DNA of 64,000 nucleotides from Akkermansiaceae bacterium (GTDB lineage Bacteria; Verrucomicrobiota; Verrucomicrobiia; Verrucomicrobiales; DEV007): the NCBI GenBank assembly GCA_024233085.1, contig JACKQC010000014.1, forward strand, positions 1 through 64,000, in the 5' to 3' direction. The translations under genes were made by a program, and so were the position numbers. The notes beneath the pieces are model-generated. The model had not been told where the DNA came from and did not search any database. It saw only the letters and a program-made list of their open reading frames with translations. Numbering within the stretch: the first letter of the stretch is position 1; each line of letters starts with the position of its first letter. Of the stretch, positions 24,992 to 33,528 are shown piece after piece.

Positions 24992-26940
24992 GTCAGTTCC
25001 AATCTGCCATCGGCGTCCAACTCAAGCCGGTTTGGCAGCGGATAGACCCGCATTTTCCGCACGTCCAGCGCCCAGACTTCGATCGTTCCCGGAAGGTGAT
25101 CTGTCAGTTTCCCGGGCTCGAGCGTCTCGGTCCAATTCATCCAGGATTCGGGATCGGAATCGCGAATCGGTTCCATCACCGTGAATTGGAGATCGATCCG
25201 GTGCTGGGTCGGGAGGTGACGTCCCGCGTAGTCCGCCAGTCCCACGATTGTTCTGGCACCACCCTCGGCTTTTCGGGCGGTGAGGAGGACGGCGTCTCCC
25301 GGGCGGTCAGGTCCCCGAAAAATGGAAAACCCCTCCAACCGAATTCGTCCGTCTTTGATCTTTTCGGCCGAGCGAATCTGGCCGCTTGACGAGGGCATCG
25401 GTTTCCGGGAAACGCTGAACTGGTCGAGCCGCAGGTTTCTCACCAAAGGCGGATCCAGAAAGCCCAAAGCATCGAGCCGTGGCGCAAAATCGCGAATCTC
25501 GCCGGGTAGGTATGCCAAAATACGCGAGGGCTCCGGATCCCAATGCTCGGCGAACATCACGTGCGCCCGTGCCTGCCGGCGGGCAATATTCCAGATCTCC
25601 ATCAGCCCAGATCCATAGATCCACGGTTGAACTTGCAAAACCGCGAGCATTGTCAGCCCGCCGATCACCATCATTTCCTTTCGACCGCCCGGCGCGAAAA
25701 TCACCCGTGCGCGCTCCCAGCCGCGAGTGGCCGCCATGGCAAAGGCCAGCAGCGCGATTGGCAGATAGAGAGACACGCTGATAAACCGCGGAACCGTCGC
25801 CCGTGCGGAAGCCAATATCGTCGTCCGCCCGACACTCACGCCCAGTGCGATCGCCACCACCGCGCCTCCCAACGCCATCCATGGCAGGAGTCGCGCCCTC
25901 CATTCACGATTCCGCACGCCGAAGGCGATCCAAAGGGCGGCTCCCAGGTACACCGCCAGCGCCATCGTTCCAAACAATCTTGAAAGGGGCAAGGGATCGA
26001 TCGCGAACTGTCGAACGGCGGGTCCTCCAAGAATCCGGAGAAAAAATTCCGCCATGTCCCCGAAACGCCTGAAGGATTCCTTCCAGGTACCCGCGAGCGG
26101 TGTGGGCGCGCCGATGGGCCGATTGTAGGAGTAGTGGGTCGCCACCGAGTAGTCGATCAAGAAATAGCAGCCGATCACCGCGGCTCCCGCGAGCGTCCAG
26201 CACGCGAGGAAAGGCCATTTCCCCTTCCCCGCCGGGGCTTCGCGCGGCATCATCAGCAAAGCTCCGAAGACGGCGGGCCAGATGAAAAGTCCATGGGAAA
26301 AACTCAGAGTCCCAACGGTCGCGAGTGCGATGCCGGACAACGCTCTCAACCACCATCGGGCCGGACCGCAGGTTACCACCAGCGCCCAGACCAGGCACGT
26401 CATCGGGAGCATGAAGGAGGTCTGGATCGGCCACAGCCAGTTGTCGTATTGAATCGGTGAAAAAATCCAAAGATTACAGAGAAACACCACTCCCGACGAC
26501 CAGATTCCCGGGCCCAGGGTGCGGATCCCAAGTCGCCAAACACCCAGGCCGGCGGCGAAACCGATGGCCCAAATCGCGCCAATTTCCCAACGCACGTCGC
26601 CGTCTCCCACGGTGTTGAGAAACAACATCAAAAGACGCGGGAACACCATGCGGTGATCGATGTGCGGCGCGTAGAGATCGGCGAAGGTCAATGTTCCGGC
26701 ATGCCACTTTTCCAGCAGGTCGACGCGTTGCCAACCGTCCCAGATTGGAATGTTCTCCGCGTGTTTCGCCACCAGATAGGCCAGCAACCATGCCGGGGAA
26801 AAGACCACCACAAATCGCAAGACGGCCCGCCACGGAATCCGCTTGCCGATTCTGGAAAAAAGCGGCCGGACTGGGGAGAGTGAATCGGACACGGGATGAG
26901 GGGAGACAAAAAATAGCCCGGTAGCGACGCCATTTTTCAC
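24982..26940 (-). CDS. Large polytopic membrane protein of unknown function
   Basis: The protein has 652 residues with about ten hydrophobic helices between 45 and 460 and a soluble C-terminal part (about 480-652). The loop after the first helix reads NIPIWDGWQRVDLLEKWHAG followed by LYAPHIDHRM, an Asp/His-rich extracytoplasmic loop reminiscent of GT-C glycosyltransferases, but no diagnostic motif is secure. The C-terminal strands (for example FSIFRGPDRPGDAVLL) look like a beta-sandwich. It is convergent with batE and overlaps it by 10 bp. The start may be internal, near the second Met region; the N-terminal 35 residues are not conserved in appearance. Confidence 0.75.
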   Translation of the reverse strand: MKNGVATGLFFVSPHPVSDSLSPVRPLFSRIGKRIPWRAVLRFVVVFSPAWLLAYLVAKHAENIPIWDGWQRVDLLEKWHAGTLTFADLYAPHIDHRMVFPRLLMLFLNTVGDGDVRWEIGAIWAIGFAAGLGVWRLGIRTLGPGIWSSGVVFLCNLWIFSPIQYDNWLWPIQTSFMLPMTCLVWALVVTCGPARWWLRALSGIALATVGTLSFSHGLFIWPAVFGALLMMPREAPAGKGKWPFLACWTLAGAAVIGCYFLIDYSVATHYSYNRPIGAPTPLAGTWKESFRRFGDMAEFFLRILGGPAVRQFAIDPLPLSRLFGTMALAVYLGAALWIAFGVRNREWRARLLPWMALGGAVVAIALGVSVGRTTILASARATVPRFISVSLYLPIALLAFAMAATRGWERARVIFAPGGRKEMMVIGGLTMLAVLQVQPWIYGSGLMEIWNIARRQARAHVMFAEHWDPEPSRILAYLPGEIRDFAPRLDALGFLDPPLVRNLRLDQFSVSRKPMPSSSGQIRSAEKIKDGRIRLEGFSIFRGPDRPGDAVLLTARKAEGGARTIVGLADYAGRHLPTQHRIDLQFTVMEPIRDSDPESWMNWTETLEPGKLTDHLPGTIEVWALDVRKMRVYPLPNRLELDADGRLELTQP

Positions 26941-26964
26941 CCGCCAGAACGCCCGCGCAACCTC

Positions 26965-27008
26965 GATTCAACAGGGTTAGGTGGACGAGTCAACCCTGTC
27001 GAGTCCGG
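26965..27008. repeat. Dispersed palindromic repeat, copy R4
   Basis: Unit 1 is GATTCAACAGGGTTAGGTGG; unit 2, inverted, is GAGTCAACCCTGTCGAGTCCGG. It lies between the pnp terminator and the membrane-protein gene on the same strand, in a 148-bp gap. Confidence 0.9.
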
Positions 27009-27026
27009 CTGCCATCTCGCGGCAGG

Positions 27027-27064
27027 AAAAAGGCCGCGCCCGGGCTTCCCCCGAACGCGGCCTT
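27027..27064 (-). terminator. Intrinsic terminator of pnp
   Basis: On the minus strand AAGGCCGCG is followed by a 17-nt loop with an inner GC pairing, then CGCGGCCTT and a T run (five T in CCTTTTTCC). The 9-bp stem is perfect and starts 25 nt past the pnp stop codon, a textbook rho-independent terminator. Confidence 0.85.
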
Positions 27065-27088
27065 CCTGAATGGAGCGCGAAATGTCCC

Positions 27089-29227
27089 TCAGCCCTCGCC
27101 GAGGTCCTTGGCGGCGTCCTCGCCGCGCTCGGCCATGGCGGCTTTGCGGCTCATCTTGACCCGGCCTTTCTCATCGATGCCGATGCACTTGGCCCAGATC
27201 ATGTCGCCGACCTTCACGATGTCCTCGACCTTGCCGACGCGGAAATCTGCGAGTTCGGAGATGTGGATCATGCCGTCCTTGCCGGGCAGCACCTCCATGA
27301 AGGCGCCGAAGTTCGTCGTCGAGACAACTTTGCCGTGATAGAGCTTGCCGACTTCGATCTCGGCGGTCTGTTTCTTGACGAGTTCGACCGCGCGATCGAG
27401 GGCTTCCTTTTTCGCGGCGTAGATGTGCACGCGGCCGTCGTCCTCGATGTTGATTTCGGCGCCGGTTTCGGCCTGGATGCCCTTGATGTTCTTCCCTCCG
27501 GGTCCGATGAGTTCGCCGATCTTGCTCGGGTCGATCTGCACCGTCTCAATTCGGGGGGCATGCGGGCTCAGAGCGGCGGGCGAGCCGATGGTGGCGTTCA
27601 TGACTTTCAGCACATCCATGCGCCCGGCGCGGGCCTTGTCGATGCCTTCGTTGAGGATCGAAAGCGGAATGCCGGGGAGCTTCAGGTCGAGCTGGTAGCC
27701 GGTGACGCCGGTCTCGGTGCCGCAGAGCTTGAAGTCCATGTCGCCGAAGAAATCCTCGCTGCCGATGATGTCGAGCAGCGTGTCATAGCGTTTCATCTCG
27801 CCGTCCTCGCCGAACTCGGTCACCAGTCCGCAGGAGATGCCCGCGACGGGGCTCTTCAGCGGCACGCCGGCGGCGAACAGGGCCATAGTGCCGGAGCAGA
27901 CCGACGCCATCGAGGTCGAGCCGTTGGATTCCATCACCTCGCTGGTCACGCGAATGGCGTAGGGGAATTCGTCAATTTCCGGAATTACCGGGAGGATGCT
28001 TCGCTCGGCGAGGGCGCCGTGGCCGATTTCGCGGCGATTCATGCCGCCCATGCGCCCGGTCTCGCCGACGCTGAAGGGCGGGAAGTTGTAGTGGAGAATG
28101 AAGCGCTTCGAGTCTTCTCCTCCGGCGTAGTTGTCGATGAACTGCGCCTCGTCGGCCGGAGCCAGAGTCGCGATGGCGAGGGCCTGCGTCTCGCCGCGGG
28201 CGAAAAGCGCGGAGCCATGCGCTCGGGGCAAAAGGTCGGTCTCGGCCGAGAGCGGACGAAGGGTGTTTCCGTCGCGGCCGTCGCAGCGCTGACCTTTGTC
28301 GAGGATGCTGATGCGGAAGGCCTTTTTCTGCAGGTAATCGAAGGCCTGGTCGATCGCGAACGGCGTGGCGTCCGGATGGGCCTCGAGGATCTTGGCTTCC
28401 ACTTCTTCCTTCAGAGCGGAGACGGCTTTGCCGCGCTCGACTTTGCTGGGTTGGTAGAGTGCGGCCTCGATGCGGTCGCCGGCGACCTGATAGGCGATTT
28501 CAAGCAGGGACTCCTGCACTTCCAGCAGGGCGACTTCGCGTTTCGGTTTGCCGACTGTGCGGGCCAGTTCTTCCTGCGCGTCGAGGATGGGCTGGATCGC
28601 TTCCTGGGCAAAGGCGAGCGCTTCTTTGAGGCGGTCGTCGGGCAGTTCCAGGGCCGATCCCTCGATCATGATGACCTTGTCCCGCAGGCCGGCATAGACG
28701 AGGTCGAGTTCGCTTTCTTCACGCTGGGAATGCGTCGGGTTTGCGACGAACTGGCCGTCGATCAATCCCACGCGCACCGCGCCGATCGGCCCGGCGAACG
28801 GGATATCCGACAGGACAAGCGCGAGAGACGCGCCGTTCATGCTCAGGATGTCGGAATCGTTTTCCCCGTCCGCGCTGAGCAGCAGGGAAATGATCTGGGT
28901 GTCGTAGAAATACCCCTTCGGGAACAGAGGGCGGAGTGGCCGGTCCGTCATGCGGCAGGTCAGAATTTCCTTTTCCGTGGGCCGGCCTTCGCGCTTGAAA
29001 TACCCGCCCGGGAAACGCCCGGCGGCGGCGGCCTTCTCCTTGTATTCGACGGAGAGCGGGAACCAATCCTGCCCGTCTTTGACTTTGGTCGCCGACACGG
29101 CGGTGACCATGACGATGGTCTCGCCGACCTGCAGGGTCACGGCGCCATCGGCGAGTTTGCCCATTTTTCCTGTCTGGATGATCATGTCCTGATCCCCGAC
29201 GCGGGCGGTTATCGTTTCGATACTCAT
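27089..29227 (-). CDS. pnp: Polyribonucleotide nucleotidyltransferase (PNPase)
   Basis: The protein has 712 residues, the normal length. The ATG at 29227 starts MSIETITARVG, right at the first strand; upstream in-frame codons to 29332 are unconserved. Two RNase PH domains: the first (about 5-210) contains GRFPGGYFKREGRPTEKE and CRMTDRPLRPLFPKGY; the second (about 310-545) contains RCDGRDGNTLRPL, RGETQALAIATL and the catalytic-site region SDFGEDGEMKRYD-type acidic cluster followed by GSEDFFGDMDFKL. A KH domain (about 550-610, IGPGGKNIKGIQ) and an S1 domain (about 620-690) complete it. It degrades RNA 3'-5' by phosphorolysis. It lies downstream of rpsO, as in many bacteria. Confidence 0.98.
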   Translation of the reverse strand: MSIETITARVGDQDMIIQTGKMGKLADGAVTLQVGETIVMVTAVSATKVKDGQDWFPLSVEYKEKAAAAGRFPGGYFKREGRPTEKEILTCRMTDRPLRPLFPKGYFYDTQIISLLLSADGENDSDILSMNGASLALVLSDIPFAGPIGAVRVGLIDGQFVANPTHSQREESELDLVYAGLRDKVIMIEGSALELPDDRLKEALAFAQEAIQPILDAQEELARTVGKPKREVALLEVQESLLEIAYQVAGDRIEAALYQPSKVERGKAVSALKEEVEAKILEAHPDATPFAIDQAFDYLQKKAFRISILDKGQRCDGRDGNTLRPLSAETDLLPRAHGSALFARGETQALAIATLAPADEAQFIDNYAGGEDSKRFILHYNFPPFSVGETGRMGGMNRREIGHGALAERSILPVIPEIDEFPYAIRVTSEVMESNGSTSMASVCSGTMALFAAGVPLKSPVAGISCGLVTEFGEDGEMKRYDTLLDIIGSEDFFGDMDFKLCGTETGVTGYQLDLKLPGIPLSILNEGIDKARAGRMDVLKVMNATIGSPAALSPHAPRIETVQIDPSKIGELIGPGGKNIKGIQAETGAEINIEDDGRVHIYAAKKEALDRAVELVKKQTAEIEVGKLYHGKVVSTTNFGAFMEVLPGKDGMIHISELADFRVGKVEDIVKVGDMIWAKCIGIDEKGRVKMSRKAAMAERGEDAAKDLGEG

Positions 29228-29543
29228 AGGTTTATTTGCTTCTTGTTTTCTTCTGTTTTTTCTGTTGTGAAATGATCGCGGTGTCCCATTGGGCTCCCGG
29301 GGTTCGGCGGAATCTCCCGCTCGGCTTGGCATCCCGAGGGGGGGGGCGCATCGGATTTTCCCGACCGGTTCCGGCGATTCTTCCTTCCGGCGATTCCGGA
29401 AAAGCAGGATCGGCGCCGTTCGGATGTCGAGACGCTCTCCTTGAAAAGCGATCCATCGCGGCCTGGAGCCGTTCCCGGTTTTTTCCGGGAGGAAACTCGA
29501 GTGCGGATTGGCCTCGATGGCCGGATACGAAAAAGCGCCGGGA
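29228..29543 (-). promoter_or_regulatory. pnp leader / rpsO-pnp intergenic region
   Basis: These 316 bp hold no credible gene. The rpsO-proximal end contains an intrinsic terminator (see 29530-29553). The remainder is GC-rich, with a run of nine or more G on the plus strand near 29340, and forms the transcribed leader of pnp if transcription reads through or starts here. In enterobacteria this leader is the target of PNPase/RNase III autoregulation. Whether that holds here cannot be read from the sequence. Confidence 0.5.
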
Positions 29544-29553
29544 TTACCGGCGC
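29530..29553 (-). terminator. Intrinsic terminator overlapping the end of rpsO
   Basis: Minus strand: GCGCCGG-TAATC-CCGGCGC followed by TTTTT. The 7-bp stem is perfect, and its left arm is formed by the last two Arg codons and the region of the TAA stop (29546-29544). It would terminate rpsO transcripts before pnp. Confidence 0.85.
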
Positions 29554-29801
29554 AAATTCAGAGCCTTCAGAACTTTCTGATAACGCTCGTGGTCGGTCCT
29601 GGCCAGATAGTCCAGAAGTTTCCGACGGCGCGCCACCAGTTTCAAAAGTCCGCGGCGGGAGGAAAAGTCTTTTTTGTGACCGGAGAGGTGCTGGGTAAGA
29701 TGGTTGATCCGCCAGGAAAGGCGGGCAACCTGCACGTCGGCGCTTCCAGTGTCGCCTTCGTGGAGCTGGAGGTCTTTGATTTCTGTCGCTATTTCGCTCA
29801 T
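29544..29801 (-). CDS. rpsO: 30S ribosomal protein S15
   Basis: The protein has 85 residues from the ATG at 29801. Motifs typical of S15: LQLHEGDTGSADVQVARLS, INHLTQHLSGHKKDFSSRRGLLKLVARRRKLLDYL (landmark HKKDFSSRRGLL), and C-terminal LNLRR. The N-terminal helix is about four residues shorter than in E. coli; an in-frame start at 29870 would add 23 unconserved residues. S15 binds 16S rRNA helices 20-22 early in 30S assembly. The last codons double as one arm of the terminator. It is immediately upstream of pnp. Confidence 0.97.
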   Translation of the reverse strand: MSEIATEIKDLQLHEGDTGSADVQVARLSWRINHLTQHLSGHKKDFSSRRGLLKLVARRRKLLDYLARTDHERYQKVLKALNLRR

Positions 29802-29813
29802 TGCTGTGTTGTA

Positions 29814-29830
29814 GACGTCGCCTTGACGTC
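29814..29830. promoter_or_regulatory. Paired GACGTC palindromes upstream of rpsO
   Basis: GACGTC occurs at 29814-29819 and 29825-29830, 11 bp (one helical turn) apart and 12-29 nt upstream of the rpsO ATG, followed by a related TTGACGG. The same-face spacing fits a dimeric DNA-binding site; it could instead be leader RNA sequence contacted by S15. There is no direct evidence for either. Confidence 0.3.
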
Positions 29831-30017
29831 GGATTGACGGGTCTTTCTCTGTTGGAAGTGCGCCCACCAAATCACAAGAATTCCGTCTTGCAATGAAAAG
29901 ATGGTCTGATTTTTCGGGATTTTTGACAAAGATTCAAGTCCACCGGCACTCTGTCCGTGGGGGGATTCGGTGGCGGGAAAATCCCCCCCCCGGGATTCCG
30001 CGCGAAGCGATCTTTCC

Positions 30018-30452
30018 TTATCCCAGATTGCACACGATCCGGAGCAGCCCCGCGTAGATCTCGCGAAATTCGGGATGGGCGAGGACTTCATCCCCCGGGT
30101 TATCCAATTTTCGCTGGAGACAGATGTAGCGATGGGAGGAGGTCTGGCTCGATTGAAACGGAATAAAGGCCACTCCCACTGGAAAGGCGCCGCCGTCCCG
30201 CCCCTGACCGGTGAGACGCATCTCGAAAGGGCGGATGTCAGCCAGACGGTACCCCATTTCCTCGACCCGCCCGGCATCGTCCGGGTTAATTTCGTAGCAC
30301 TCGCGCGCCGATTTGCCGATCAATTCTTCCGGCTCGAATCCATATTGCTCGACCACGGCGGAATTGACGTACTCGATCGTTCCAGAGGGGTCGAGGATGC
30401 CGACGGTGTAGGGGATGGCGCTGGCGAGAATTTGAATCTGGCGGAATGGCAT
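30018..30452 (-). CDS. Single-domain PAS protein
   Basis: The protein has 144 residues. Residues 8-118 form one PAS domain: VGILDPSGTIEYVNSAVVEQYGF, EELIGKSARECYEIN, RPFEMRLTGQGRDGGAFPVGVAFIPF (typical 'T.RRKDGS.FPV' strand). There is no kinase, HTH or cyclase output domain and no membrane segment, so it may act as a stand-alone sensor or partner protein, or its output domain may have been lost. It is divergent from the DUF1501 gene at 30609 with about 156 bp between. Confidence 0.8.
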   Translation of the reverse strand: MPFRQIQILASAIPYTVGILDPSGTIEYVNSAVVEQYGFEPEELIGKSARECYEINPDDAGRVEEMGYRLADIRPFEMRLTGQGRDGGAFPVGVAFIPFQSSQTSSHRYICLQRKLDNPGDEVLAHPEFREIYAGLLRIVCNLG

Positions 30453-30608
30453 ATCAAATCGATCGGTTTTGGGGTGGTTTCACCGAGTTGTCGCCCGAAT
30501 CGGGAACGTGACGGATTCAGTGGGGAGACCTCATCCCCGCAAACACGCCAATAGTCAGCCAATGGCGGAAGCTTAAGCTTTTCGAACCAAAAAACCGCCG
30601 CTCGATCC

Positions 30609-31937
30609 ATGATTCTCCCCAACCGCAACTGCGAGGGCAAGAGCCGACGCGATTTCATCCAAACCGGTTTGGGCGCTCTCGGGGGCCTGGGTCTCACGCG
30701 GATGCTTCAACTCCAGGCCGGCGGCGCGACGCCGACGAGCAAGGTGCGTTGCATCATGATCTGGCTCGATGGCGGTCCGACGCACTACGAAACCTTCGAC
30801 CCGAAGCCGGAGGCGCCGACCGAGATCCGCGGGGAATTCAAATCGATCCCGACCGCCGTCCCGGGCGTGCATTTCTGCGAAAAGGTGCCGATGCTGGCGA
30901 AGGCCTTCGATAAGTTCACCGTCGTGCGTTCCATCGCCCATCGGGAGAACAATCACGGCGCCGGCAACCACTACCTTATGACGGGCCGGCCCACGCCGAC
31001 CCCGGTCGGTTGCGGGGCTTTCGTCACGTTTCATCCGAGCTTCGGCTCGGTGGTCAGTCATCACCGCGGGGTCGTGAACGGAATGCCGGCCTACATTTCG
31101 ACTCCGAGCGTGTCGCGGTCCGGCGGACCGAATTTCCTCGGCGCGGCGAGCGCGCCGTTTGTCATACCCGACGACCCGAATCGCGACGATTTCCGCGTCC
31201 GGGACGTGAGCCTTCCGATCGAGATTGCCGAGGGGCGCGCGAAATCCCGCGCGCAGCTGCGGGCCTCGCTGGACCGGCTGAAGCGGATCGCGGACAAATC
31301 GGCCGAAGACCCGGCGGTGGCCTTCGACAAGCATTACGCCCAGAGTTTTGACCTCATCACCTCCGCGGAGGCACAGGCGGCCTTCGACATTTCCAAAGAA
31401 CCGGAAAAAACCCGGGAACGTTACGGACGCAACGACTTGGGGCAACGCCTGTTGCTCGCGCGGCGGCTGACCGAGGTGGGAGTCCCGTTTGTGACGGTTT
31501 ACAACGGAGGCTGGGACGATCATCGGGGCCTGTTCGAGTCCTTCCGAAAATCCGACAGCAAGATCGAGCGGATCGACCGCGGGGTTTCCGCGTTGATTGA
31601 GGATTTGCACGAGCGCGGGAGCCTCGAAAACACTCTGGTTCTGATGCTTGGAGAATTCGGACGCACCCCGAAAGTCAACAAGGACGCCGGACGGGATCAT
31701 TGGTCCTTCGCCATGAGCGTGCTGATGGCGGGCGCGGGAATTCCGGGCGGTCAGATCGTCGGCGCGACGGATGTGAAGGGCTACTACGCGAACGAAAACG
31801 TCTATGCTCCCGAGGATTTCGCGTCCTCCCTCTACACCAAGATGGGCGTCGACCCCGAGGCGATCCTCCTCGACAATGTGGGACGCCCGGTCCAACTGGT
31901 CAACAACGGCCGCCTGATCAAGGAACTCTTCGTCTGA
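30609..31937 (+). CDS. DUF1501 domain protein
   Basis: The protein has 442 residues. The N-terminus carries SRRDFIQTGLGALGGLGL, a Tat signal with twin Arg at about 14-15. DUF1501 motifs: MIWLDGGPTHYETFDPKPEAP, HYLMTGRPTPT, RYGRNDLGQRLLLARRL, GGWDDH, LMLGEFGRTPKVN and GRDHWSFAMSVLMAGAGI. It is distinct from the 1138-2580 paralogue (shorter, different insertions). The stop is 4 bp before a PPC-domain gene, a pairing very common in PVC bacteria. The catalytic activity of the family is not established. Confidence 0.92.
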   Translation: MILPNRNCEGKSRRDFIQTGLGALGGLGLTRMLQLQAGGATPTSKVRCIMIWLDGGPTHYETFDPKPEAPTEIRGEFKSIPTAVPGVHFCEKVPMLAKAFDKFTVVRSIAHRENNHGAGNHYLMTGRPTPTPVGCGAFVTFHPSFGSVVSHHRGVVNGMPAYISTPSVSRSGGPNFLGAASAPFVIPDDPNRDDFRVRDVSLPIEIAEGRAKSRAQLRASLDRLKRIADKSAEDPAVAFDKHYAQSFDLITSAEAQAAFDISKEPEKTRERYGRNDLGQRLLLARRLTEVGVPFVTVYNGGWDDHRGLFESFRKSDSKIERIDRGVSALIEDLHERGSLENTLVLMLGEFGRTPKVNKDAGRDHWSFAMSVLMAGAGIPGGQIVGATDVKGYYANENVYAPEDFASSLYTKMGVDPEAILLDNVGRPVQLVNNGRLIKELFV

Positions 31938-31941
31938 TCGC

Positions 31942-33492
31942 GTGAACCGCGCCGGCTTCCAGCGGTTGATTCTTGGCCTCCAGATGGCGGCCGGGCTTTG
32001 GGGTGCCGGTGGTTCCGCGGCAAACGCCGCCCCGCCCTCCCTGGACGCGATCCTGCCTTCCGGCGGCAAGGCCGGCTCGGAGACGCTTCTCACCCTTGTT
32101 GGCAAGGCGGAGCCCTGGCCCTGCGGCGTCTGGTGCTCGAATCCCGGCGTTACTTTCGCTCCCGACGGAGAGAAAAAGGGACAGTTCCTGGCGAAAATCG
32201 CGCCCGACGCGCGGCCCGGCCCCTGCCTCGTTCGGCTCCACAATCCGGATGGCGCTTCCGAACCAAGATTTCTGACGATCGGAACCCTCAAAGAGGTGGC
32301 GGAAGACGAGAAAGCCGACAACGACAATCCCGCGGGCGGCCAGAAGCTCGAAGGTCTGCCGGTGACTCTCAACGGGCGCCTTGAAAAATCACAGGATGTC
32401 GATTGTTACACGGTGATGCTCAACGCGGAGCAGTCGTTTTTCGTCCACTGCGATTCCTACGCGCTTCGCGCCGGGACCGATCCTTTTTTGCACCTCTACG
32501 GTCCGGACGGGAGTCGCTTGCTGCTTGAAAACGACAATCCCCGAAATCTGGACCCGCGGCTGCGATTCAAAGCCACCCAAAGTGGATTCCACACACTGGC
32601 GATCATGGCGATTGCGAGTCCGCCGAACGCGAACGTCTCTTTTCACGGGGCCGCCAACGCCGTTTACCGGCTTACTCTCGCGACGAACGAAAGCGCCTTG
32701 CCCGCGCGGTATTCGCCCGAGGTCCCGGCCGAGGACACGCCCGAGGCCCCGGACTCGAAGCCGCCCCTCGATGTGATGGGGACGCTATCAAAGCCGGGAG
32801 AAACCGATCGGCATCGCTTTTCGGCGACCAAGGGGCAGACGCTGCGGCTGCGCGCCGAGGCGACAACCCACGGTTTTCCGACCGACCCGGTCATGAACCT
32901 GCGGAAGAGCGAGGACGATTCCGTGATCCGCTCGGTCGACGACGGGACTCGTGACCAACCCGCCGCCGAGTATGTGTGGAAAGTGCCGGCCGACGGCCTC
33001 TACGTGGTGGAGATCGGAGATCGCTTTCACCGAGGTGGCTCCGACTTTCGGTATCGCTTGACGATCGCCGAACCGGAACCGGATTTTTCCGCCACCGCGG
33101 ACAAAAACGCCTATGTCATCGAGCCGGGCAAAGCCGCCGAGATCAAACTGAAGGTTACCAGAGAAAACGGGCACGACGCGCCGCTCGAACTGAAGATCGA
33201 CGGTCTCCCCGAAGGAGTGACAGCCGAGCCGCCGGAAATCCCGGCCAAGACCGCCGACGTCACAGTGAAACTCTCCGGAACCGCCGACACCCGGGCGGCC
33301 AGTGTTCCGATTCGCGTCCGAGTGGTGGAAAAAACCGGTGGCGAAAAACCGCGGAACCGCGTGGCCGCGTTCAGTTTCCAGGATTCGAACGCGCGAGGCC
33401 CGTATCTGATCGACGAAATCGCCGATCTCTGGCTGACCGTCAAAGCGAAGCCGCCAGACGAGAAATCCAAGGACGAGGCGAAGAAGAAGTAG
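31942..33492 (+). CDS. Secreted PPC-domain (pre-peptidase C-terminal-like) protein
   Basis: The protein has 516 residues from a GTG 4 bp after the DUF1501 stop. A signal peptide ends near ANAAPP (about residue 29). An Ig-like N-terminal domain (LDAILPSGGKAGSETLLTLVG) is followed by two PPC-type beta-sandwiches, about 130-250 (SQDVDCYTVMLNAEQSFFVHC) and 265-375 (GETDRHRFSATKGQTLRLRAEA), then an Ig/CARDB-like strand region to 480 and a Lys/Glu-rich tail (DEKSKDEAKKK). PPC domains are secreted accessory modules. The tight pairing with DUF1501 suggests that the two products act together outside the inner membrane. Confidence 0.85.
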   Translation: MNRAGFQRLILGLQMAAGLWGAGGSAANAAPPSLDAILPSGGKAGSETLLTLVGKAEPWPCGVWCSNPGVTFAPDGEKKGQFLAKIAPDARPGPCLVRLHNPDGASEPRFLTIGTLKEVAEDEKADNDNPAGGQKLEGLPVTLNGRLEKSQDVDCYTVMLNAEQSFFVHCDSYALRAGTDPFLHLYGPDGSRLLLENDNPRNLDPRLRFKATQSGFHTLAIMAIASPPNANVSFHGAANAVYRLTLATNESALPARYSPEVPAEDTPEAPDSKPPLDVMGTLSKPGETDRHRFSATKGQTLRLRAEATTHGFPTDPVMNLRKSEDDSVIRSVDDGTRDQPAAEYVWKVPADGLYVVEIGDRFHRGGSDFRYRLTIAEPEPDFSATADKNAYVIEPGKAAEIKLKVTRENGHDAPLELKIDGLPEGVTAEPPEIPAKTADVTVKLSGTADTRAASVPIRVRVVEKTGGEKPRNRVAAFSFQDSNARGPYLIDEIADLWLTVKAKPPDEKSKDEAKKK

Positions 33493-33528
33493 CCAACCGG
33501 TTCCGGGGTGGGGTCGAAATTCGGGGCT

